Made by a program: the position numbers and the translations under genes
Assembly (NCBI RefSeq): GCF_964026555.1
Contig: NZ_OZ032159.1
Coordinates: 1,240,001-1,304,000, forward strand
Length of the DNA: 64,000 nucleotides
DNA from: Candidatus Tisiphia endosymbiont of Beris chalybata
Lineage (GTDB): Bacteria; Pseudomonadota; Alphaproteobacteria; Rickettsiales; Rickettsiaceae
Direction of reading: 5' to 3'
Part shown: piece after piece, positions 47,933 through 58,388 of the stretch
Position numbering within the stretch: the stretch's first letter is position 1
How the letters are laid out: the number at the start of each line of letters is the position of its first letter
Notes under the pieces: generated by a model
Databases searched by the model: none
Told to the model about the DNA's origin: nothing
The model's input: only the letters and a program-made list of their open reading frames with translations

Positions 47933-50900
47933 ATGTTGTTAAGTGAAATATGTATTACCAGGCCGGTATTTGCTACCGTTTTAAGTTTAATAATAATGAT
48001 TTTAGGCGCGATATCTTTTACTAAATTAGATATTAGAGGGACGCCGGACATTTCCTTCCCAGTCATCACTATAAATGCCGAATATCCTGGTGCTGATGCG
48101 CGTTATATGGAACAAGAAGTGACGACCCGCCTGGAAAAAGTGCTCAAAACTGTCAAGAATATTGATTATATCACCTCTGAAAGCACTACTGGTAGTAGCG
48201 TTATTAATTTAACTTTTTTATTATCTACTGATATTGAATTAGCACTTAATGATGTTAGATCTAAAATCTCAAATATAAATTACTTATTGCCGCAAGATAT
48301 GAAGCTGCCAAATGTCACAAAAATGAATTCTGATAATTTTCCTGCCTTATTTCTAAGCATTAATAGTGATATATATGACGATTTAACATTAACCAAAATT
48401 GTAGAAGATATAGTAAAAACCCCATTAGAAAAGCTTGAAACAATAGGTCAAGTAAATGTATATGGGGGTAAATACTACTCTATGCGGATAGAGCCTGACC
48501 CTGTTAAATTATACGAATATAAAATGTCCGTATTAGAAATAGAAAACGCCCTAAAAAAGCAGAATAAATATTATCCTGCAGGATTTATTCAAACAAATAC
48601 TCATGACTTTATAGTAAGACTAGATGCTTCTTTAAGCAAACCTGAAGAATTTGCAAAAATTATATTAAAAAAGCAAGGTTCTACTATAATAAAATTGCAA
48701 GATATTGCAAAAATATATTTAGCCCCCCCCGATCCCCAAATAATTTTCCGATATAATGGTAAAAGTGCTATTGCACTTGGCTTAATCAAGCAATCAAAGG
48801 CAAACATTCTTAAGTTATCTAAGGAAGTTAAAGAAGCACTAGGCACTATTAAAGGAAATTTACCTGCTGGTACAGTTATTGATATAGCGTATGATGGCTC
48901 AGTGCCGGTAGATGCGTCTATTAAATCAGTATTTCATACTATTTTAGAAGCATTAATATTAGTGATATTAGTAATTTATTTATTCCTAGGCTCAGTACCT
49001 ATTACTATAATACCATTAGTTACTGTGCCAGTATCGTTAATTGGTACCTTCAGCGCTATGTATTATTTAGGGTTTTCTATTAATATTTTCACCTTATTAG
49101 CTATGATATTAGCTATTGGCTTGGTAGTAGATGATGCAATAGTAATGCTTGAAAATATTTTTAGATATAACAAAATGGGGTATCATGCTAGGGAGTCAGC
49201 ACTCCTTGCCTCTAAAGAAATAGGTTTTGCTATTATTGCGATGACTATTACCCTGGCTTCAGTGTTTTTACCTATAGCGTTTATAGACGGGTTTATAGGT
49301 AAACTATTTATTGAATTTGCTTGGACTTTAGCCTTTTGTGTTTTGTTATCTGGTTTTGTAGCTTTAACTTTAACGCCGATGATGGCAAGTAAGATGTGTA
49401 ATGAGCAGAATACCAAGACTACCTTAAATTTCTTAATAAAATTTGAACAAATTATTAAGTTAACTCAAGAGAAATATTTATATTATTTAGATTTGACCTT
49501 TAAGAATAAAAAATATTTTATATTTATTATTGTGCTATCGCTAGTTATATTATGCTTCAGTTTGATGTTTATCCCAAAAATATTTGTCCCCCAAGAAGAT
49601 GACGGATTTTTACAACTCTCTTTTACGGGGCCCGAAGGGTCTAGCCTGAATAAAACAGACAAGACTGTAATCGAAACTGCCACAATACTTAATTCATATC
49701 CAGATATATTAGGCTACTTAACTATCAGTGGAGGGGGCGGCAATGATAGGGCCTTTGGTTTTATCTTGCTGCAAGATTGGGGCAAAAGGACAATGTCTCA
49801 AAATGCTATCAAGGAAGAGCTGAACAAACAATTTGCTCACATAACTGGTATGACAATTTTTGCTATGAATCCCCGTTCTCTTGTTAGTGGCAACGCTAAA
49901 AGTCCTATTGAATTTACTTTACAAACCTCACTAGAATATGAAGAATTAGGAGCCCTAACTCAACAATTTGTTAACTCGATGAAAAAAAATCCTGTTTTTA
50001 TGAACATTAATAGTGATTTAAAATCTTTTTCCCCTACTATTGAGATAATTGTTGATCGAGATAAAGCTTATCTTTATGGAGCAAGTTTGGAAAATATAGG
50101 CTCAACTTTACAATATTTAATAGCAGGTAAGCAAATAGGGGATTTTAGAATGGGGAACAACCTATATGACGTAACATTACAATATAGTTTAAAACATCGA
50201 AGCAGTAAAAATGATTTTAATAAAATTTTAATACCTACAAATGAGCCGAATAATAGCCTGCTACCCCTAAATGCGGTTGCTAGATTGCGTGAAACAGTTT
50301 CTATTAAATCTTACAATCACTATAATAATTCTAGATCTGTAACAATTACCGCAGACCTAGCTCAGGGGCAAAAAATTAAGGATGCAGTAACCGAAATAAA
50401 TAAAATAGCAGATAAATTACTAGATAAAAGCACTACTATATTACAATATATTGGAGAGATAAAGCAAATGAAAGAATCCAATAGTAATATAATTTCTACC
50501 TTCCTATTTGCTTTATTATTTATTTATTTGGTACTTTCGGCTCAATTCGAGAGTTTTACAGATCCTATTTTAATTCTTGTAGCTGTACCATTCTCCATTA
50601 CCGGAGGGGTGGTAACTTTATTCCTATCTGGTAATAGTCTTAATATGTATAGTAATATAGGATTAATTACTTTAATCGGTTTAGTTACCAAAAATTCTAT
50701 TATGTTAGTAGAATTTGCTAACCAGTTAAGGAAAAAAGGTATGAATATTATGGACGCGATAATGCAAGCAGCTAGTTTACGGCTTAGGCCTATTTTAATG
50801 ACAAGTTTAGCTACTATTTTTGGCGCAATATCTTTAGTTATTTCTTCAGGCGCGGGAGCTGCAGCGCAACATTCCATTGGATTAGTAATAATCGGGGGAA

Positions 50901-50980
50901 TGAGCATTGGCACTATTTTTACTCTCTTTGTTATTCCAGTTTTATATCAAACTTTTAAAAAAGAATCGATTAATTTATGA
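47933..50980 (+). CDS. RND-type multidrug efflux transporter (AcrB/MdtB family)
   Basis: The 1015-residue inner-membrane protein has the RND layout of 12 membrane helices and two large periplasmic loops. It opens with [20 protein letters not shown], has [20 protein letters not shown], and the proton-relay aspartates in [35 protein letters not shown] lies near the C-terminus. It would export drugs or lipids using the proton gradient. No membrane fusion protein lies next to it, so its partner is elsewhere. ruvC overlaps its 3' end by 4 bp. Confidence 0.93.
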   Translation: MLLSEICITRPVFATVLSLIIMILGAISFTKLDIRGTPDISFPVITINAEYPGADARYMEQEVTTRLEKVLKTVKNIDYITSESTTGSSVINLTFLLSTDIELALNDVRSKISNINYLLPQDMKLPNVTKMNSDNFPALFLSINSDIYDDLTLTKIVEDIVKTPLEKLETIGQVNVYGGKYYSMRIEPDPVKLYEYKMSVLEIENALKKQNKYYPAGFIQTNTHDFIVRLDASLSKPEEFAKIILKKQGSTIIKLQDIAKIYLAPPDPQIIFRYNGKSAIALGLIKQSKANILKLSKEVKEALGTIKGNLPAGTVIDIAYDGSVPVDASIKSVFHTILEALILVILVIYLFLGSVPITIIPLVTVPVSLIGTFSAMYYLGFSINIFTLLAMILAIGLVVDDAIVMLENIFRYNKMGYHARESALLASKEIGFAIIAMTITLASVFLPIAFIDGFIGKLFIEFAWTLAFCVLLSGFVALTLTPMMASKMCNEQNTKTTLNFLIKFEQIIKLTQEKYLYYLDLTFKNKKYFIFIIVLSLVILCFSLMFIPKIFVPQEDDGFLQLSFTGPEGSSLNKTDKTVIETATILNSYPDILGYLTISGGGGNDRAFGFILLQDWGKRTMSQNAIKEELNKQFAHITGMTIFAMNPRSLVSGNAKSPIEFTLQTSLEYEELGALTQQFVNSMKKNPVFMNINSDLKSFSPTIEIIVDRDKAYLYGASLENIGSTLQYLIAGKQIGDFRMGNNLYDVTLQYSLKHRSSKNDFNKILIPTNEPNNSLLPLNAVARLRETVSIKSYNHYNNSRSVTITADLAQGQKIKDAVTEINKIADKLLDKSTTILQYIGEIKQMKESNSNIISTFLFALLFIYLVLSAQFESFTDPILILVAVPFSITGGVVTLFLSGNSLNMYSNIGLITLIGLVTKNSIMLVEFANQLRKKGMNIMDAIMQAASLRLRPILMTSLATIFGAISLVISSGAGAAAQHSIGLVIIGGMSIGTIFTLFVIPVLYQTFKKESINL

Positions 50981-51456
50981 TTATACTAGGAATCGATCCA
51001 TCTTTAACTGCTTTGGGCTGGGGGGTAATAAATTCCAGTAATCCTTTAAAGTATTTAGCTAGCGGCATTATCAATACCCGCGCAACTGAAGCAATGCATA
51101 AAAGATTAGCTTTCATTACCTCTACTTTAGATAAGGTAATAATACAGTACCAACCTAAGGTGATTGGAATGGAGGAAACGTTTGTTAATAAAAATAATGC
51201 TTCATCTTTAAAATTAGGATATGCAAGAGGGGCGGTAATGGCACTTATTGGCCGCTATAATATAATGTTCCAAGAATTTACTCCAAATATTATTAAGAAA
51301 TCAGTGACCGGTTATGGTCATGCTGAAAAAAATCAAATATTACAGATGATTAAACTATTATTAGCGGACTCTTCTGTCGTTAACAATTTTGATGAGGCGG
51401 ATGCTCTTGCAGTAGCTTATTGTTGTTGGGTCCATGCTACAAGTAAGCTGCTTTAA
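50977..51456 (+). CDS. ruvC: Crossover junction endodeoxyribonuclease RuvC
   Basis: RuvC cuts Holliday junctions as a dimer. The 159-residue protein has the catalytic Asp in [13 protein letters not shown], Glu in [11 protein letters not shown], and Asp residues in [26 protein letters not shown] and [14 protein letters not shown] are also typical. The ATG overlaps the pump gene stop by 4 bp, which suggests translational coupling with a functionally unrelated gene. ruvAB are not in this window. Confidence 0.96.
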   Translation: MIILGIDPSLTALGWGVINSSNPLKYLASGIINTRATEAMHKRLAFITSTLDKVIIQYQPKVIGMEETFVNKNNASSLKLGYARGAVMALIGRYNIMFQEFTPNIIKKSVTGYGHAEKNQILQMIKLLLADSSVVNNFDEADALAVAYCCWVHATSKLL

Positions 51457-51481
51457 ATAACTTATATAAAATACTATAATT

Positions 51482-52093
51482 ATGATTGATAGAGCTTTAT
51501 TAGATTTGGTAGAGCAAATTAAGGAAAAAATGGTTTCCCGCCATCTTACTATATCGGTGGCGGAATCATGTACCGGAGGGTTGCTCTCCTCTTGCTTAAC
51601 TGCTATAGAAGGAGCATCAAGCTATTTTTCCCATGGTTTTGTTACTTATTCTAATCAAGCCAAAATAAGCTTACTGAATATTCCTAACCAAATTATAGAA
51701 CAATTTGGTGCGGTATCTCAAGAAGTAGCAGAATCAATGGCGATAGGAGCAATGAATAAAGCGAAAAGCTCTATTGCAATAGCTATAACTGGCATTGCAG
51801 GACCGGGGGGCGGCACGCCCCAAAAACCAGTAGGAACAGTATGGATTGCTATTACTTGCCCAACTAAGGTTGTTTCAGGCGTTGCTCCTAATAAACAACA
51901 ATTAAGAGAATCATTAACAAAAGCTGAAACATTTCAAGGATTAACCTCAATTAAACGCAATTTTATTACTAAAAGCTACCTATCTGTTTTGAGCCCTAGT
52001 AATCCTCTCATTCCCCCTTTAGATAATCGGCAAATGATCCGTTATCTTAGCTGTCAAAAAGCTCTACAAATTATCCTGCACCATATCACTTAA
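51482..52093 (+). CDS. CinA/PncC-type nicotinamide-nucleotide amidase domain protein
   Basis: The 203-residue protein begins with the CinA C-terminal domain: SVAESCTGGLLSSCLTAIEG, YFSHGFVTYSNQAK, GAVSQEVAESMAIGAM and TGIAGPGGGTPQKPVGTVWI. The enzyme recycles nicotinamide mononucleotide. The usual length is about 160. An extra stretch of about 40 residues (TKVVSGVAPNKQQLRESLTK through SNPLIPPLD) lies before the final helix RQMIRYLSCQKALQIIL. Whether the insert is repeat-derived is not clear. It is 25 bp downstream of ruvC. Confidence 0.88.
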   Translation: MIDRALLDLVEQIKEKMVSRHLTISVAESCTGGLLSSCLTAIEGASSYFSHGFVTYSNQAKISLLNIPNQIIEQFGAVSQEVAESMAIGAMNKAKSSIAIAITGIAGPGGGTPQKPVGTVWIAITCPTKVVSGVAPNKQQLRESLTKAETFQGLTSIKRNFITKSYLSVLSPSNPLIPPLDNRQMIRYLSCQKALQIILHHIT

Positions 52094-52562
52094 GCCTTTA
52101 TTTACGCGTAATATACTACTCGTAACTGAAGAGTTGGTATACGATAGAATCAACTTCAAGAAGAGCAAGGAGGGTCAAAGTCGCGCACCGGAGCGTACAT
52201 ATTAGTACGTGAGGAGCGCAGTCTTTAGACACTACGGCGCCAATTCTTGAAGTTCCTAGAGTATATATTCTAAATCTGATTGGCTGAATATTACTGGGTC
52301 TTTGTTAATTTGTAATCTTGAATATAGTTGTTGCATAATATAGCAATTGATAGTTTATTTATTTGCAAATTTTTTAAGGTACCATGACTAATATGTCTAA
52401 AATCCTCTCATAGAAATTAATTTTTTCATACAAGTTAATTTTATTTTGATTAGTCAAATCAATTTAGATATAACTTAAATTATGTTTTAATTGGAGGTAG
52501 CAATTCTAGCGAAATTGCCCACTAGTAATTAAACAGACGAGTATCAACTTAATGAGGTAATT
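52094..52562. other. Gene-free spacer with a family A repeat
   Basis: A complete family A repeat (52111-52266) begins 18 bp after the cinA stop. The other 296 bp are A/T-rich without a coding frame. ATGAGGTAATT precedes the next start and may serve as its ribosome binding site. Confidence 0.6.
52111..52266 (+). repeat. Palindromic repeat, family A (copy 3)
   Basis: It runs from ATATACTACTCGTAACTGAA to GAAGTTCCTAGAGTATAT and is similar to 4277-4436 and 45900-46056, with several changes in the centre. Confidence 0.8.
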
Positions 52563-54110
52563 ATGTCTAAAAATGTAGGTGATGAGGTTTCACCAGATCA
52601 AAATAATAATAAAATTATAGCGGCGTATGCTGATGAAGATCAGGCAAAGGAGATAGAGCAAGGTCAACAGAAGATTATGAATTCTTTAAAAGCGGATCCG
52701 AGAGACTATAACCGTACGTTAGAGTATGTAAAGCCAATATATAAAATTATTCAGGACCCAGCATTCTATTTTCAAGAGAAGCTTTATAAATCTGTTAATA
52801 GCATAAGTACGAAGGTCAGGGACGACGCTGCAAAACATAAGGATGCGAAGTATAGTGAAGAAGTATTATTCCTTACCAATAAATTAACGATAGTTGCACA
52901 ACTCAGGTTGCGTGACTTTAAAGACACGAAAAAGAGCATAGAAAAACTAACTGCCACTGCTAATAAGTGGGACGACCCTGATAAAATTTGTCAGGTAGGG
53001 GAAACATTGGTGGAAATTCTCCCTATTTTAGAATCATCTTATTTTGAACCAAAACACAACAAGTCAGTTGAAGAATTAAAGGATTGCATAGGTAATAAAC
53101 AAAAGATGTTAGTCGAAAAAATGATAGAGCATATACAATTTCAAAAGGATGTCATGCACTGGCAGGAAACTATAGCGTTAGCAATAAAATGGCTTAATTC
53201 TACCCAAGACAATAATGCTACTATATTTAAATTAATTGCTGAGGCTTATTATCAACAAACAGAGGGTCTAGATCTCCAAAACCTAAATCCAACAGGTCAA
53301 GAGGATAATTTTGCTCTCCTAAAAAATTCTGCGGAATATTGCCTAAAAGCATACCCAGGCCCGGAGGTAAAAGAAAAAGTAAAAGAAAATTGCCAGCTTG
53401 CTGTTAAAATAATGAATAAATTGGGAGAATTAAACACACCAGAGGCCACCAAAATTTCTCTAGAACTCAGCGAAAAAGGAAATAAATGGGCGGCAGAATC
53501 ACATGATTCCGTATATAAACAATTTTTTGAAAGTTTAGAAAATATTAATAAGGCTTCCACCACTCAACTACCATCTGCTGCTACTTCTATGTATCCTAAC
53601 CTCCTTACAGAGACTGCGTATACATTGGATACAGCAAATAATAATTTCTCTCCTTCTACCGCTACTTCCCCCATTCCAGCGGTGCGTAAGAATGTGGCTT
53701 ATCCTGGGCTGTCAAGTTCTAGCCCTGAGCAGATAAATAAATCACTACCAACGAGTGGATCGCAAGATAATTTTAATGCTAACCCACCATCTCCACAACT
53801 ACAGAATAGTGCACGTCCGCATTTAAGAAAGATAGTAAATACTTATAAAATGGAGCGTAATAATTCCCTTAACCCGGCTGAGCAAGAGCAACAGTACCCA
53901 CATACATTAGCTCAGGTGGGCAAGGCCCTAAAGGAATTGGAGCTCGCTCCTCCGCAATTGCGGGCAGTGTTTCATAAGCTTTTGTCATCAAATAAGGATG
54001 GTAATGATAGAGATACGATTGATACGCTAATAGCACAATATACTTCAATAAATAATCTATTCGCAGAGGGAGACTCTACTTCACTATTAGGGGCACCATC
54101 TGAAATATAG
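52563..54110 (+). CDS. Unknown helical protein with a disordered C-terminal part
   Basis: I do not recognise this 515-residue protein. Residues 1-330 are predicted helical and TPR-like (QGQQKIMNSLKADPRDYNRT, LAIKWLNSTQDNNATIFKLI, AEYCLKAYPGPE). Residues about 335-440 are Ser/Pro/Asn-rich and disordered. A short helical tail follows (VGKALKELELAPPQLRAVFH). It has no signal peptide or membrane segment. The starting codons follow ATGAGGTAATT. The layout is compatible with a secreted effector, but nothing proves it. Confidence 0.75.
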   Translation: MSKNVGDEVSPDQNNNKIIAAYADEDQAKEIEQGQQKIMNSLKADPRDYNRTLEYVKPIYKIIQDPAFYFQEKLYKSVNSISTKVRDDAAKHKDAKYSEEVLFLTNKLTIVAQLRLRDFKDTKKSIEKLTATANKWDDPDKICQVGETLVEILPILESSYFEPKHNKSVEELKDCIGNKQKMLVEKMIEHIQFQKDVMHWQETIALAIKWLNSTQDNNATIFKLIAEAYYQQTEGLDLQNLNPTGQEDNFALLKNSAEYCLKAYPGPEVKEKVKENCQLAVKIMNKLGELNTPEATKISLELSEKGNKWAAESHDSVYKQFFESLENINKASTTQLPSAATSMYPNLLTETAYTLDTANNNFSPSTATSPIPAVRKNVAYPGLSSSSPEQINKSLPTSGSQDNFNANPPSPQLQNSARPHLRKIVNTYKMERNNSLNPAEQEQQYPHTLAQVGKALKELELAPPQLRAVFHKLLSSNKDGNDRDTIDTLIAQYTSINNLFAEGDSTSLLGAPSEI

Positions 54111-54143
54111 AATAGCTATAGATTAGTTAACTTTAATGAGACA

Positions 54144-54185
54144 TAATCTGAATTCAATATAATAAATTATATTGAATTCAGATTA
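54144..54185. terminator. Bidirectional terminator between convergent genes
   Basis: TAATCTGAATTCAATATA and its exact complement TATATTGAATTCAGATTA are separated by 6 bp, giving a perfect 18-bp stem. It lies between the ends of the convergent 515-residue gene and lptB, and includes the lptB stop codon. Its position fits a shared terminator, although the stem is A/T-rich. Confidence 0.65.
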
Positions 54186-54908
54186 TAAAGAAAAAGATTG
54201 CCCTAAATACACTTCTTTGACTTGATAGCTTGAAGCTATTTCTTGGGGGTTACCTTCTAATAGTACCTTGCCATTATAAATAACATACGCACGATCTACT
54301 ATATTCAGAGTATCTCTAACATTATGATCAGTAATCAAAATACCAATATTCCGATCGCGCAGGTGAGAAATTAAGTTTTTAATATCTTCAACTGCTAGAG
54401 GGTCAATCCCAGCAAGCGGTTCATCAAGCATAATAAATTTAGGGTTTGCAGCTAAAGTTCTTGCTATTTCTAACCTTCTCCTCTCCCCCCCAGATAGCCC
54501 TATCGCTAACACATCTCTTAAGTGAAAAATTGAAAATTCTTTAAGTAAATCTGAAGTTTTTTGCTCTATAAGTTCCTTATCATTTTCTAAAATTTCTAGT
54601 ACTACCCTAATATTATCCCCCACAGATAATCCACGAAAAATTGAGGGTTCTTGCGGGAGATAGCTAAAGCCAAATTTAGCTCTTAAATAGATCGGCAGAT
54701 GAGTAATATCATAATTATTATAAAATAACGTGCCTGTATCAGGATGACTCAACCCTATAATAATGCTAAAACAAGTAGTCTTTCCTGCCCCATTTGGGCC
54801 AAACAGACCTACTATTTCACCTGCTTGCAAATATAGAGATAAATCTTTTAATATCACTCTTTTGTTATAAGATTTCGAAATATTATTTACTTGCAGCCTG
54901 TCTATCAT
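54183..54908 (-). CDS. lptB: LPS export ABC transporter ATP-binding protein LptB
   Basis: LptB powers extraction of LPS from the inner membrane with LptFG. The 241-residue protein has Walker A FGPNGAGKTTCFS, the Q-loop in SYLPQEPSIFRGLSV, the signature LSGGERRRLEIAR and Walker B IMLDEPLAGIDP, all in the LptB-specific form. It lies 13 bp downstream of lptA on the same strand. Confidence 0.97.
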   Translation of the reverse strand: MIDRLQVNNISKSYNKRVILKDLSLYLQAGEIVGLFGPNGAGKTTCFSIIIGLSHPDTGTLFYNNYDITHLPIYLRAKFGFSYLPQEPSIFRGLSVGDNIRVVLEILENDKELIEQKTSDLLKEFSIFHLRDVLAIGLSGGERRRLEIARTLAANPKFIMLDEPLAGIDPLAVEDIKNLISHLRDRNIGILITDHNVRDTLNIVDRAYVIYNGKVLLEGNPQEIASSYQVKEVYLGQSFSL

Positions 54909-54921
54909 TCTATGAATATTT

Positions 54922-55368
54922 TTAAAAATCTACCTTATTCAGTTTCATATAATACACTAATTTCTCTGTTTTAATAATAATTTCATCATGTTGGATCATT
55001 ATATTACCAGATAATACCAGCTCTTGTTTATCTAAAGAATATTTAGCTGAATCAGCAATTAATATTTCGTGGGTATTAGTCCTTTTAGCGGTAAGCTTTT
55101 GTGGCATCACTATATAATCAATAGCGGTTTTATTATTAACTTTTTTATAAAAAACTTTTAATTTAGTAGTTTTAACCATCATATCCTCAAACCATAGAAT
55201 CACTGTCCCGGTAAAACAGGCTTGTTGCTTATCTTGATCAATGACTAAGTTATCAGAATTAATATGTAGTTTCTGTAAATTATTAGTTTTATCCGCCATT
55301 ACCGGGTTAATTATTGTTAGGCATAATATATAGGCGATGCCTTGTAAAAATTTATTATTAAAACCCAT
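54922..55368 (-). CDS. lptA: Periplasmic LPS transport protein LptA-like (OstA domain)
   Basis: The 148-residue protein has a signal peptide (MGFNNKFLQGIAYILCLTII, cleavage near VMA). A beta-jellyroll OstA domain follows (LHINSDNLVIDQDKQQACFT, GTVILWFEDMMVKTTKLKVF, ELVLSGNIMIQHDEIIIKTE). LptA forms the periplasmic bridge for LPS. It is somewhat shorter than the E. coli protein, as in other Rickettsiales. It is followed directly by lptB; lptC is not adjacent. Confidence 0.88.
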   Translation of the reverse strand: MGFNNKFLQGIAYILCLTIINPVMADKTNNLQKLHINSDNLVIDQDKQQACFTGTVILWFEDMMVKTTKLKVFYKKVNNKTAIDYIVMPQKLTAKRTNTHEILIADSAKYSLDKQELVLSGNIMIQHDEIIIKTEKLVYYMKLNKVDF

Positions 55369-55461
55369 GATGATACTTTACCTATTTCTGTTAAAGATTA
55401 TATAATAGACTTTCTATATAAGTCAAAGATAGCCTTAGAAAATTGTAATCTTATTATAAAA

Positions 55462-55486
55462 ATACTTGACTAAATTAGTAGGATAT
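55462..55486 (+). promoter_or_regulatory. Putative IscR type 1 operator upstream of iscR
   Basis: The 25-bp site reads ATACTTGACT, then AAATT, then AGTAGGATAT. It fits 23 of 25 positions of the E. coli IscR type 1 consensus (ATASYYGACT-RWWWY-AGTCRRSTAT). TTGACT within it could be the -35 box, so bound [2Fe-2S]-IscR would block transcription. It lies 37 bp before the iscR ATG. Confidence 0.75.
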
Positions 55487-55522
55487 CCTAAACTTATAAT
55501 TAGGAATAAATATAACTTTTCT

Positions 55523-55957
55523 ATGCAATTGACCACTAAAGCAAGATACGCAGTAATGGCGATTTTAGAAATGGCATCTAAAGCCGCTAACCACCCGATT
55601 ACTTTAGCTGACATTTCGCAACATCAACATATACCAATTAATTACCTAGAACAAATTTTTGCTAAACTGCGAAGAGCTAACTTAGTAAAATCAGTCAAAG
55701 GCCCCAAAGGTGGTTATATCATTAATTCAGCCTTAAAGGATCTCACGATTGCTAATATTATTGATGCAGTGGAAGAGAATATTGAAATGACTAGGTGTAT
55801 GCGTAAACCTAACGCTAATTGTATGCCGAATAAAATTCAATGTAATAGCCATTATTTATGGATTGGCTTAGGTAATCATATCAGGGATTATTTTAATAAT
55901 ATCTCAATAGAAGATGTGTTGGTGTCAAATCAATATAATAAAACAGATTTAGTATAA
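55523..55957 (+). CDS. iscR: Fe-S cluster-responsive transcriptional regulator IscR
   Basis: The Rrf2-family protein has a winged helix (MQLTTKARYAVMAILEMASK, PINYLEQIFAKLRRANLVKS, VKGPKGGYII). It has Cys92, Cys100, Cys107 and His110, matching the C-x-C-x-C-x2-H ligand set of the [2Fe-2S] cluster, with two extra residues between the first two cysteines and one between the next compared with E. coli. I start at ATG 55523; an upstream TTG frame would begin inside the operator. It is the first gene of the isc operon and probably represses it. Confidence 0.95.
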   Translation: MQLTTKARYAVMAILEMASKAANHPITLADISQHQHIPINYLEQIFAKLRRANLVKSVKGPKGGYIINSALKDLTIANIIDAVEENIEMTRCMRKPNANCMPNKIQCNSHYLWIGLGNHIRDYFNNISIEDVLVSNQYNKTDLV

Positions 55958-55966
55958 ATCACCCTT

Positions 55967-57085
55967 ATGTTATACTTGGATCATAATGCAACTACTTGTT
56001 TGCATCCTAAAGTTAAGGAGCTGGTCGTAGATTTACTTGAAGGCCCATATAATCCCTCTTCTATCCATACAAATGGGCGTTATGCAAAAAATATAATAGA
56101 AACGGCAAGAATGCAGATTGCAAAATCTGTAGGTCTTGATATAAATAGCCGAGAATATGAGCTGATTTTTACTTCTTCCGGAACTGAAAGTAATAATTTA
56201 TTGATTAATAGTTATATGGACGGAGAAATTTTTATCTCTGGAATAGAACATTTATCAATTTTTGCTCATACTAAATACCGTGATAATCTTAAAATTGTTA
56301 ACGTTAATAACGATGGCATTGTTGATAGCCAGCATTTGGCAGAATTATTATCCGCAAGTAACAGTCACAAAAAACTTGTCTCTATTATACTGGCAAATAA
56401 TGAAACTGGGGTTATCCAAAATATACAGGCATTAGTAAAGCTTGCAAAACAATATGGGGCGGCTTTTCACAGTGATTGCGTACAAGCAGTAGGTAAAATA
56501 GCTGTGAATATTAAAGAATTAGGGGTAGATTTTGCCACTATTTCTTCTCATAAATTGGGAGGATTGCAAGGAAGTAGCGTTTTGGTTGCTAAGCAAAACT
56601 ATATGCTTAAAGCTATGCTAGTAGGTGGTGGACAGGAAAAAAACATTAGAGCAGGTACAGAAAACGTATTAGCAATTGCCTCTTTTGGTTTAGCTTGTGA
56701 AATAGCAGCGCAAGAAGTAAAACACAGATATCATAATATGAAAAAGCTGCAGGATTATTTGGAACTTAATTTGTTAACGTATCCTAACCTTACTATAGCC
56801 TCAAAAAATGCTGAAAGATTGCCCAATACTACTCTTATGGTAATTGCTGGAGGTGAAGCGCACACCAAATTAATAGCGCTAGATTTACGTGGGATAGCTG
56901 TAAGTATAGGTTCGGCCTGCTCAGCCGGAAGAGTAGGTAAATCTCATGTGTTGTCTGCTATGGGGTTTAGTGATATGGAGGCTAAATCTTCGATCAGGAT
57001 TAGCTTTAGTCATGATCAAACCTGTCAAGATGTAATAACTTTTATTAATGCGTTTGAAGAAATATATCCCCGATATAGAGAGTAA
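55967..57085 (+). CDS. Cysteine desulfurase family protein (IscS paralogue)
   Basis: The 372-residue PLP enzyme has LYLDHNATTCLHPKVK, the PLP lysine in ISSHKLGGLQGSSVLV, GGGQEKNIRAGTENV and the sulfur-carrying cysteine in GSACSAGRVGKSHVLSAMG. It is more divergent than the IscS that follows. Rickettsia also carry two such genes in tandem. It begins 9 bp after iscR and ends 6 bp before iscS. Its separate role is not known; it could supply sulfur to another acceptor. Confidence 0.93.
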   Translation: MLYLDHNATTCLHPKVKELVVDLLEGPYNPSSIHTNGRYAKNIIETARMQIAKSVGLDINSREYELIFTSSGTESNNLLINSYMDGEIFISGIEHLSIFAHTKYRDNLKIVNVNNDGIVDSQHLAELLSASNSHKKLVSIILANNETGVIQNIQALVKLAKQYGAAFHSDCVQAVGKIAVNIKELGVDFATISSHKLGGLQGSSVLVAKQNYMLKAMLVGGGQEKNIRAGTENVLAIASFGLACEIAAQEVKHRYHNMKKLQDYLELNLLTYPNLTIASKNAERLPNTTLMVIAGGEAHTKLIALDLRGIAVSIGSACSAGRVGKSHVLSAMGFSDMEAKSSIRISFSHDQTCQDVITFINAFEEIYPRYRE

Positions 57086-57091
57086 TTTAGA

Positions 57092-58348
57092 ATGAATGAG
57101 CTAGAACAATTAAAAGAGCAAGTAAAAGCAGGTGGTAAGACGTTGCCGATCTATATGGATTATCAGTCAACTACCCCTCTTGACCCAAGGGTGCTAGAGG
57201 CGATGTTACCGTATTTTACTACTAAATTTGGAAACCCCCACTCTAGGAGTCACTCTTTTGGGTGGGAAGCTGAAGAAGCGGTAGAAATTGCTAGAGGGCA
57301 AGTGGCAAAGCTTATTAATGCAGAGCCTAAGGAGATTATTTTTACTTCTGGAGCAACTGAAGCGAATAATCTAGCAATTAAGGGAATTGCCAGATTTTAT
57401 GGTAGTAAAAAGAACCATATCATAACTGCGGTTAGTGAGCATAAATGTGTATTAGATGCTTGCAGGCACCTGGAAGATGAAGGTTTTAAGGTAACATATT
57501 TGCCAGTTCAAGCTAATGGGTTAATTAATATAGAAACATTCAAGGATGCTATTCAAGATAACACTATGTTAGTGTCAGTCATGGCTGTTAATAATGAGAC
57601 GGGAGTCATTCAGCCCCTTAAAGAGATTGGTAAAATTTGTAGGGAGAGGGGGGTGTTCTTTCATTCGGATATCGCCCAAGGATATGGTAAAATTGCAATT
57701 GATGTTAATGAATATAATCTAGATTTAGCGAGTATTTCAGGTCATAAAATCTATGGTCCTAAAGGAATAGGCGCTTTATATATAAGAAAAAAACCACGAG
57801 TGCGACTAGTGCCAATTTTCAATGGGGGAGGACAGGAAAGAGGGATGCGTTCCGGTACTTTACCTACTCCCTTAATTGTTGGGCTAGGGGTGGCGGCTGC
57901 AATAGCTTCAGCAGAGATGGAAAAAGATACTAAGCATGTAGAAGAACTTTTTAATAGATTTTATGAAAATATTACTAAGGAAATATCAGAAATTTATTTA
58001 AACGGTGATAAAGATGCTAGATATAAGGGAAATTTAAATTTAAGTTTTTCGTATGTTGAGGGCGAGTCCTTAATTTTAGCAATTAAGGACTTAGCAGTAT
58101 CCTCTGGTTCTGCGTGTACTTCCTCTTCACTTGAGCCATCATATGTATTAAGGGCAATGGGTGTGGATGAAGAATTAGCGCATACTTCTATTAGGTTCGG
58201 TATAGGCAGATTTACTACTCGTGCAGAAGTAGATTATGCTGTAAAATTAATCACCTCTAAGATTAATAACTTACGGGATTTAAGCCCTCTCTGGGAAATG
58301 GTACAAGAAGGAATAGATTTGAAGCAGATTAAGTGGGCTACTCACTAA
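57092..58348 (+). CDS. iscS: Cysteine desulfurase IscS
   Basis: IscS takes sulfur from cysteine and passes it to IscU. The 418-residue protein has [20 protein letters not shown], the PLP lysine in [38 protein letters not shown], and the catalytic cysteine loop [21 protein letters not shown] 14-residue N-terminal extension precedes the conserved region. It lies directly before iscU. Confidence 0.97.
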   Translation: MNELEQLKEQVKAGGKTLPIYMDYQSTTPLDPRVLEAMLPYFTTKFGNPHSRSHSFGWEAEEAVEIARGQVAKLINAEPKEIIFTSGATEANNLAIKGIARFYGSKKNHIITAVSEHKCVLDACRHLEDEGFKVTYLPVQANGLINIETFKDAIQDNTMLVSVMAVNNETGVIQPLKEIGKICRERGVFFHSDIAQGYGKIAIDVNEYNLDLASISGHKIYGPKGIGALYIRKKPRVRLVPIFNGGGQERGMRSGTLPTPLIVGLGVAAAIASAEMEKDTKHVEELFNRFYENITKEISEIYLNGDKDARYKGNLNLSFSYVEGESLILAIKDLAVSSGSACTSSSLEPSYVLRAMGVDEELAHTSIRFGIGRFTTRAEVDYAVKLITSKINNLRDLSPLWEMVQEGIDLKQIKWATH

Positions 58349-58388
58349 ATTGGTAGAAAATACAAAAAATATAATTAAGGAGAGCAAA

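Noticed and set aside
58350..58388. Longer iscU start at TTG
   Set aside because: It lacks a good ribosome binding site and would move all cluster ligands away from the conserved numbering. GTG 58389 has AAGGAG at the right distance.
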